Shown piece by piece: positions 60,650 through 64,000 of a stretch of DNA of 64,000 bases. Source of the stretch: a virus. Positions within the stretch are counted from its first letter, which is position 1, and each line of letters opens with the position of its first letter. The notes beneath the pieces are model-generated. The model made no database searches, was not told the DNA's origin, and saw nothing but the letters and a program-made list of their open reading frames with translations. The position numbers and the translations under genes were made by a program. Location of the stretch: positions 18,463-82,462 of the IMG/VR virus record IMGVR_UViG_3300023180_000036; one strand, given 5' to 3'.

Positions 60650-61030
60650 ATGAAAATCGCAGCACTCACAGTAGCAGCAACAATTGCAGCAACATCAGTA
60701 TCAGCAATGGACCTTGGTTCAACAGGTCTTTCACTTAACACAGAAGTAGACGCATCATGGGATCTTGATGCTGATACGAATAACCTTCTCGTTACTCTTG
60801 AGCCAGAGTTGGGTTACAGCATTGTTGGTGTGAGCCTTACGGCTGGTATGGATCTTAATGTTTATCAGAATGAAGAATTTGTTCTTGGTGATCAGTTTGA
60901 CGCTCTTTCAATTGACTTTGGTGCGTCTTATCAAATTATGGAAGGCCTTTCCGCTTATGGTGAAACAACCTGGGACGTAGAAGCTAGTGAACTCGAAGCA
61001 TCAAAAGTTGGTGTTACTTTTTCATTCTAA
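60650..61030 (+). CDS. small outer-membrane beta-barrel-like protein with signal peptide, 126 aa
   Basis: MKIAALTVAATIAATSVSAM is a clean signal peptide with a likely cut after SVSA. The mature part has alternating hydrophobic/polar strands (LSLNTEVDASWDLDA, LLVTLEPELGYSIVGVSLTAGMD) and ends in GVTFSF, a C-terminal Phe as used by the BAM insertion signal. Looks like a porin-like fragment of host type. Codons are far less AT-biased than most of the window, suggesting high expression or recent acquisition. Possible receptor-masking role. Confidence 0.68.
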   Translation: MKIAALTVAATIAATSVSAMDLGSTGLSLNTEVDASWDLDADTNNLLVTLEPELGYSIVGVSLTAGMDLNVYQNEEFVLGDQFDALSIDFGASYQIMEGLSAYGETTWDVEASELEASKVGVTFSF

Positions 61031-61046
61031 TAAAATGAATTTCGAG

Positions 61047-61054
61047 TATAAATA
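61047..61054 (+). promoter_or_regulatory. T4-type late promoter TATAAATA
   Basis: TATAAATA after the barrel-protein stop and 80 bases before the next start; a terminator hairpin lies between promoter and gene. Confidence 0.75.
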
Positions 61055-61085
61055 GTATTATCGGGTTGTTACGAAATAAACACGT

Positions 61086-61112
61086 GAGGGGCCACGGTTA
61101 GCCCCTCTTTTT
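61086..61112 (+). terminator. intrinsic terminator / possible attenuator in a leader
   Basis: GAGGGGC (61086-61092) and GCCCCTC (61101-61107) with an eight-base loop, then TTTTT. It could end the upstream transcript or attenuate transcripts from the late promoter at 61047. Confidence 0.8.
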
Positions 61113-61133
61113 CGTTTAATGGAGGTAGCACTG

Positions 61134-61511
61134 ATGAAAAAGTTTATACTTATTTTAGCAGCTGCGATAGGCTTATCCATTCCAGCTTATGCGCAGCAGA
61201 CGGATCAATCTAGTGGCAGGGGAGTTTTAATTCAAGCTCCTTGTGATTATTATCCTGTCGTATTTGAAGTTCAGAGACAAAGTAACGAAAGATTGATGTT
61301 TGTAGGTAACGGAGCAATAAAGGAATCCACTAGTAACAAATACTTTAGAGGAGCTGTTGCTGTTTGGTGGAATATGGAAACAGAAAATGCTTCTATAACA
61401 ATTCAGTTTCCGGATGGTATGATATGTCTACTTTCTCCTGCTGGAAAATTTCAACCTTGGACTGGGTCACAGCCTTGGGAACCACCAAAAGAAAAGAAAC
61501 AAAGTTTCTAA
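61134..61511 (+). CDS. exported hypothetical protein, 125 aa
   Basis: ATG at 61134 with GGAGG at 61121-61125; an upstream in-frame start at 61119 would precede it. KKFILILAAAIGLSIPAYAQ is a signal peptide with cleavage after AYA. The mature protein has CDYYPVVFEVQ and ICLLSPAGKF, Trp-rich WTGSQPWEPP. Periplasmic location expected. Not recognised; similar exported small proteins follow. Confidence 0.65.
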   Translation: MKKFILILAAAIGLSIPAYAQQTDQSSGRGVLIQAPCDYYPVVFEVQRQSNERLMFVGNGAIKESTSNKYFRGAVAVWWNMETENASITIQFPDGMICLLSPAGKFQPWTGSQPWEPPKEKKQSF

Positions 61512-61512
61512 G

Positions 61513-61788
61513 ATGTTTCAGACAATATTTCTATACGCTATAATATCTTCACTTACTGGTGAACCAGAAACTTTTTATTTTAACGGTAAAGTTTTTCCTA
61601 ATCATATTGAGTGTACACACTTTTATTACACGTATGAAAGCAATATTAAAAACGGTATCTTGGAACACGCTACACGAAAATTTAATAGCGATGCTGCATT
61701 AGTACATGAAATCGGTTGTGTTACAAGAGAAGTTGATCAATTTTATAATGAAATCTATAAGAATAAAAGAGCACTGTACAGTAAATGA
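61513..61788 (+). CDS. small exported/paralogous hypothetical protein A, 91 aa
   Basis: MFQTIFLYAIISSLTGEPET with a short hydrophobic N-terminus, then NHIECTHFYY and a second Cys in HEIGCVTREV. It shares the order hydrophobic strand, (F/V)xxxxxC, helix, single Cys with the next two genes, so the three look like paralogues. ATGA overlap with gene B. Confidence 0.55.
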   Translation: MFQTIFLYAIISSLTGEPETFYFNGKVFPNHIECTHFYYTYESNIKNGILEHATRKFNSDAALVHEIGCVTREVDQFYNEIYKNKRALYSK

Positions 61789-62027
61789 AATGGTTAGTTG
61801 TAGTTTTATTTGCCACCATACACGGTGATGTGTATATCTTCACTGATCCACACTTTGAAGACAGAGAAAGTTGCATAGCAAGTATTTCTGATGCAGAACA
61901 AGCTCAGAAATATGTCGCAAAGTTAGTTATGGAATATAAAAGATTGATGCCTATTAGAGCATTAAACTGTGTTGATGAAGCTACCATAAATAAAATATTA
62001 AAAGACATGGATAAAGATAACGTATGA
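61785..62027 (+). CDS. small exported/paralogous hypothetical protein B, 80 aa
   Basis: KWLVVVLFATIHGDVYIFTD, then FEDRESCIASIS and a second Cys in RALNCVDEA. Same layout as neighbours A and C. ATGA overlaps at both ends, so synthesis is coupled. Function unknown; a disulfide between the two Cys is plausible if exported. Confidence 0.55.
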   Translation: MKWLVVVLFATIHGDVYIFTDPHFEDRESCIASISDAEQAQKYVAKLVMEYKRLMPIRALNCVDEATINKILKDMDKDNV

Positions 62028-62227
62028 AGTGGATACTAGTTTATATTGTTGTGGAAGGAACTACACCAGTAGCAGTAAACGCTATGGGTCCAGACCACAC
62101 GTTTGATTCTATGATAGATTGTTTTGCCAAAAGAGAACAACTTGCCTTAAAAGTAGGTGGAAAAGCCGGATATTATCCATCAAGAAAACAAGCAATCTGC
62201 ATTAAAATTGCGGATGAATCTATTTAA
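62024..62227 (+). CDS. small exported/paralogous hypothetical protein C, 67 aa
   Basis: KWILVYIVVEGTTPVAVNAM, then FDSMIDCFAKREQ and RKQAICIKIAD. Closest to gene B in layout (MKW start, FDxxxxC, C near the end). Last of a three-gene coupled set before the late promoter at 62231. Confidence 0.55.
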   Translation: MKWILVYIVVEGTTPVAVNAMGPDHTFDSMIDCFAKREQLALKVGGKAGYYPSRKQAICIKIADESI

Positions 62228-62230
62228 AAA

Positions 62231-62238
62231 TATAAATA
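62231..62238 (+). promoter_or_regulatory. T4-type late promoter TATAAATA
   Basis: TATAAATA in TAAAAATATAAATATATC, 30 bases before the Thr/Asn-repeat protein gene. Confidence 0.75.
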
Positions 62239-62267
62239 TATCTAAGAAACACTAAAAGGTAAACGAC

Positions 62268-63419
62268 ATGAGAAAGTTCTTGTTAAGCGCTTTCTTTGTT
62301 ATGACCGCTGCTATGGTTCAAGCACAGGTTGCTAATGATGCAGACGGTAATTTTGATAGTACTAGCTATGTAGAAACAAACAATGATAGTACTACAACCA
62401 CAAACAGTACTGTGACTACTGATAATACGAATACTAATGATACGACGATCACTAGTACAAACACGAATACAAATACAAACACGAATACTAGCACTATAGA
62501 TAGTACGACTACTTCTACAAATACGAACACTAATACTAGCACTATAGATAGTACAACAACATCGACAAACACTAATACCAATACGAGTACAATTACTAAT
62601 ACTACAGATAGTACTATCAATAGTACCAGTAATAATACTTCAAATATTACTACAACAACGGATAACACGAATACGAATACTAATACGAATACCTCAACTA
62701 TAACAAGTGATAATACGAACAATAATACAAACACTAATACCAATACGAGTACGTCTACTAATACAAACACTAACACGAATACCAATACGAGCACGTCCAC
62801 TAACACTAGTAATGTAACTACTGATAATACAAGTAGTAATACAAACACCAATACAAATACGAATAATTCTACAGTAAGTTCTACCAGTAATAATTCCAAT
62901 ACAAATACTAATACGAACACTAGCGATTCTACAGTTAATAGCACTTCAACAAGTGATAACACCAATAATAACATTAACACGAATAATTCTACAGTTACAC
63001 AAAAGATAGAATCACCACCACCGTCCGCTATTGCTCCTACTGTTATGGGAGGTGGAAATGATAACTGTACCGTAACTTGGTCGAGTGCTGTTCAAACACA
63101 GATAGTTGGTATGAGTGGTGGTGGTCATATTCGTGATATGAATTGTGAACGTCTTAAAAATTCCAAAACTCTTTATAATATGGGTATGAAAGTAGCTGCT
63201 GTTGCTTTGATGTGTCAAGATGAATCGGTTTATAGAGCTATGGAAATGGCTGGAACTCCTTGTCCCTTTAAAGGAAGTATAGGAACCGAAGCAAAAGCGT
63301 TGTGGGATAATAGTCCTGATATGCAACCAAAACCACAACTACCAGGAGAAGCTGCAAATGCACCGGCTAATGCCCTTATTGGTGGCGGTATACTGCTTAT
63401 CTTACTCGCTCTCCTCTAA
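62268..63419 (+). CDS. exported Thr/Asn-repeat protein with C-terminal membrane anchor, 383 aa
   Basis: The signal peptide KFLLSAFFVMTAAMVQAQ is followed by about 230 residues (roughly 25-245) of Asn/Thr/Ser dipeptide repeats such as NTNTNTSTIDSTTTS, resembling a stalk or beta-solenoid. The C-terminal domain has four Cys (DNCTVTW, DMNCERL, LMCQDE, TPCPFKG). The chain ends in the hydrophobic segment ALIGGGILLILLALL. Exported, probably anchored. Late promoter 30 bases upstream. Could be a virion-associated or envelope protein; not a recognised family. Confidence 0.75.
   Translation: MRKFLLSAFFVMTAAMVQAQVANDADGNFDSTSYVETNNDSTTTTNSTVTTDNTNTNDTTITSTNTNTNTNTNTSTIDSTTTSTNTNTNTSTIDSTTTSTNTNTNTSTITNTTDSTINSTSNNTSNITTTTDNTNTNTNTNTSTITSDNTNNNTNTNTNTSTSTNTNTNTNTNTSTSTNTSNVTTDNTSSNTNTNTNTNNSTVSSTSNNSNTNTNTNTSDSTVNSTSTSDNTNNNINTNNSTVTQKIESPPPSAIAPTVMGGGNDNCTVTWSSAVQTQIVGMSGGGHIRDMNCERLKNSKTLYNMGMKVAAVALMCQDESVYRAMEMAGTPCPFKGSIGTEAKALWDNSPDMQPKPQLPGEAANAPANALIGGGILLILLALL
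62400..63000 (+). repeat. degenerate short-period tandem repeat encoding NT/ST runs
   Basis: Imperfect repetition of 6- to 12-base units (ACNAATAC-type, AATACGAATAC) over about 600 bases. Third positions vary (ACA/ACG/ACT for Thr, AAT/AAC for Asn), so the protein is more regular than the DNA. Confidence 0.8.
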
Positions 63420-64000
63420 CGCTCAAGATCTAACGCAACAAGACATTGATATGGGAACACTGTATGGTGCTCCCTCCAATCCTGATGACCTATTAGAATA
63501 TACTGATCGCACATACATGGATCAGATTATAAACAATAATGTTACAGCATATACAAATGGTACTGGTAGGGATTGGCAAGCAACAACTGGTTGTTTGAAT
63601 GCTAGTACTGAAAATGGTGGTGATGGATCTTGGGGAGGAACAAGTAGTGGAAGTTGTGCTAACATTGGCACAAATGGAGACGGTGCTATACGCTTTGGAT
63701 GGAATAATACAGTAGTTTCTCAAACTCAAGATGTAATTAACGATGCATTAAAGATTGCAGGTATAAATGTTGTTGGGTACTTATGGCAATGGAAAGTTAA
63801 AAATTACAATGCTAATGATACCAGTACAAATCAAGTCAATAATCAAGACCCATTATATGTAAGAGTCATTGTTAAAGATAATGATGGAAATGTCCTTGAT
63901 GAAAGAGAGTGGGATTACTCATATTCAATAAGTGACTGGGAACAAAAAAATGGAATGCAGTGGTATGATCCTTTTTTAATGGGCGATAAAGTTGATACAC
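63358..64000 (+). CDS. exported protein with signal peptide, partial at the right edge
   Basis: The frame is open from ATG at 63358 (AGGAGA at 63343-63348; alternative ATG at 63370) to the window end. The predicted signal peptide MPLLVAVYCLSYSLSSNAQ is encoded in a frame that overlaps, by 62 bases, the membrane-anchor codons of the preceding repeat gene. Mature part: DIDMGTLYGAPSNPDDL, QATTGCLNASTENGG, and a region VRVIVKDNDGNVLDEREWDY resembling a beta-sandwich. Family not recognised. The paired layout suggests co-expression with the repeat protein. Confidence 0.72.
   Translation, partial: MHRLMPLLVAVYCLSYSLSSNAQDLTQQDIDMGTLYGAPSNPDDLLEYTDRTYMDQIINNNVTAYTNGTGRDWQATTGCLNASTENGGDGSWGGTSSGSCANIGTNGDGAIRFGWNNTVVSQTQDVINDALKIAGINVVGYLWQWKVKNYNANDTSTNQVNNQDPLYVRVIVKDNDGNVLDEREWDYSYSISDWEQKNGMQWYDPFLMGDKVDT

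Noticed and set aside
62366-62980. Long minus-strand open frame of 204 residues made of Val/Leu repeats
   Set aside because: It is the complement of the Thr/Asn repeat region; composition (VLVFVLV runs) and lack of start signals show it is a shadow frame.
62400-63000. CRISPR array or other regularly spaced repeats
   Set aside because: Repeats are short, degenerate and in-frame coding (Asn/Thr), without fixed spacers; no CRISPR array is seen in the window.

Overview
The window is an AT-rich, gene-dense stretch of a tailed-phage genome. Nearly all genes are on the + strand, commonly overlapping by 1-14 bases or separated by only a few. The virion and replication genes are recognisable T4-family (myovirus) homologues in T4-like order. 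The gene set and gene order look like marine T4-like phages. A circularly permuted two-piece tmRNA of the alphaproteobacterial type and a DUF1127 protein point to an alphaproteobacterial host. The low G+C would fit a SAR11-like or other streamlined marine host, but this is inference, not proof.

Layout. 1-3.0 kb: small early or unknown genes, a HEXXH metalloprotease-like protein and a HAD phosphatase. 3.0-5.8 kb: virion or tail-fibre genes. 5.9-27.0 kb: late morphogenesis block with gp13, gp14, gp15, a fibre-like protein, gp16, gp17 (terminase), gp18 (sheath), gp19 (tube), gp20 (portal), a 2088-residue S74-terminated fibre, a glycine-rich adhesin, core proteins, gp21 protease, gp22 scaffold and gp23 capsid. 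27.0-27.5 kb: the only minus-strand gene, bounded by back-to-back terminators. 27.5-41 kb: gp19-like protein, UvsY, UvsW, gp55 (late sigma), gp47/gp46, a PEP carboxykinase homologue, gp45, gp44, a GMP reductase, DexA, gp62, RegA, an Hsp20 and a DUF1127 pair. 41.6-52.4 kb: DNA polymerase gp43, then a sugar/nucleotide cassette with phosphomannomutase-like, cupin, cytidylyltransferase-like, MazG, TET-associated glycosyltransferase-like, PrimPol-like, GIY-YIG, GT4 glycosyltransferase, UDP-uronate epimerase and UDP-glucose dehydrogenase genes. 52.5-60.3 kb: UvsX, gp41, ThyX, phosphoribosyltransferase, methyltransferase-like, SleB-type lysin and small unknowns. 60.3-64 kb: tmRNA followed by exported envelope proteins, including a Thr/Asn-repeat protein and a partial exported protein overlapping its 3' end.

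Regulation is legible. Early/middle promoters are TTTACA-17-TATGTT (most preceded by AGGGG, some with a shared leader) or TTTACA/TTTACT-17-TATAAT, always with exactly 17 bp spacing. Late promoters carry the T4 late motif TATAAATA ahead of structural and envelope genes, matching the gp55 sigma and gp45 clamp encoded here. Translation is tightly coupled (TAATG, ATGA, GTGA and TTGA overlaps), with TTG or GTG starts on several replication genes.

Most noteworthy: the permuted phage tmRNA, the PEP carboxykinase homologue with catalytic residues kept but the usual C-terminus missing, the GMP reductase, the UDP-uronate/glycosyltransferase cassette, the divergent promoter pair upstream of gp55, and the envelope-protein region at the right end.
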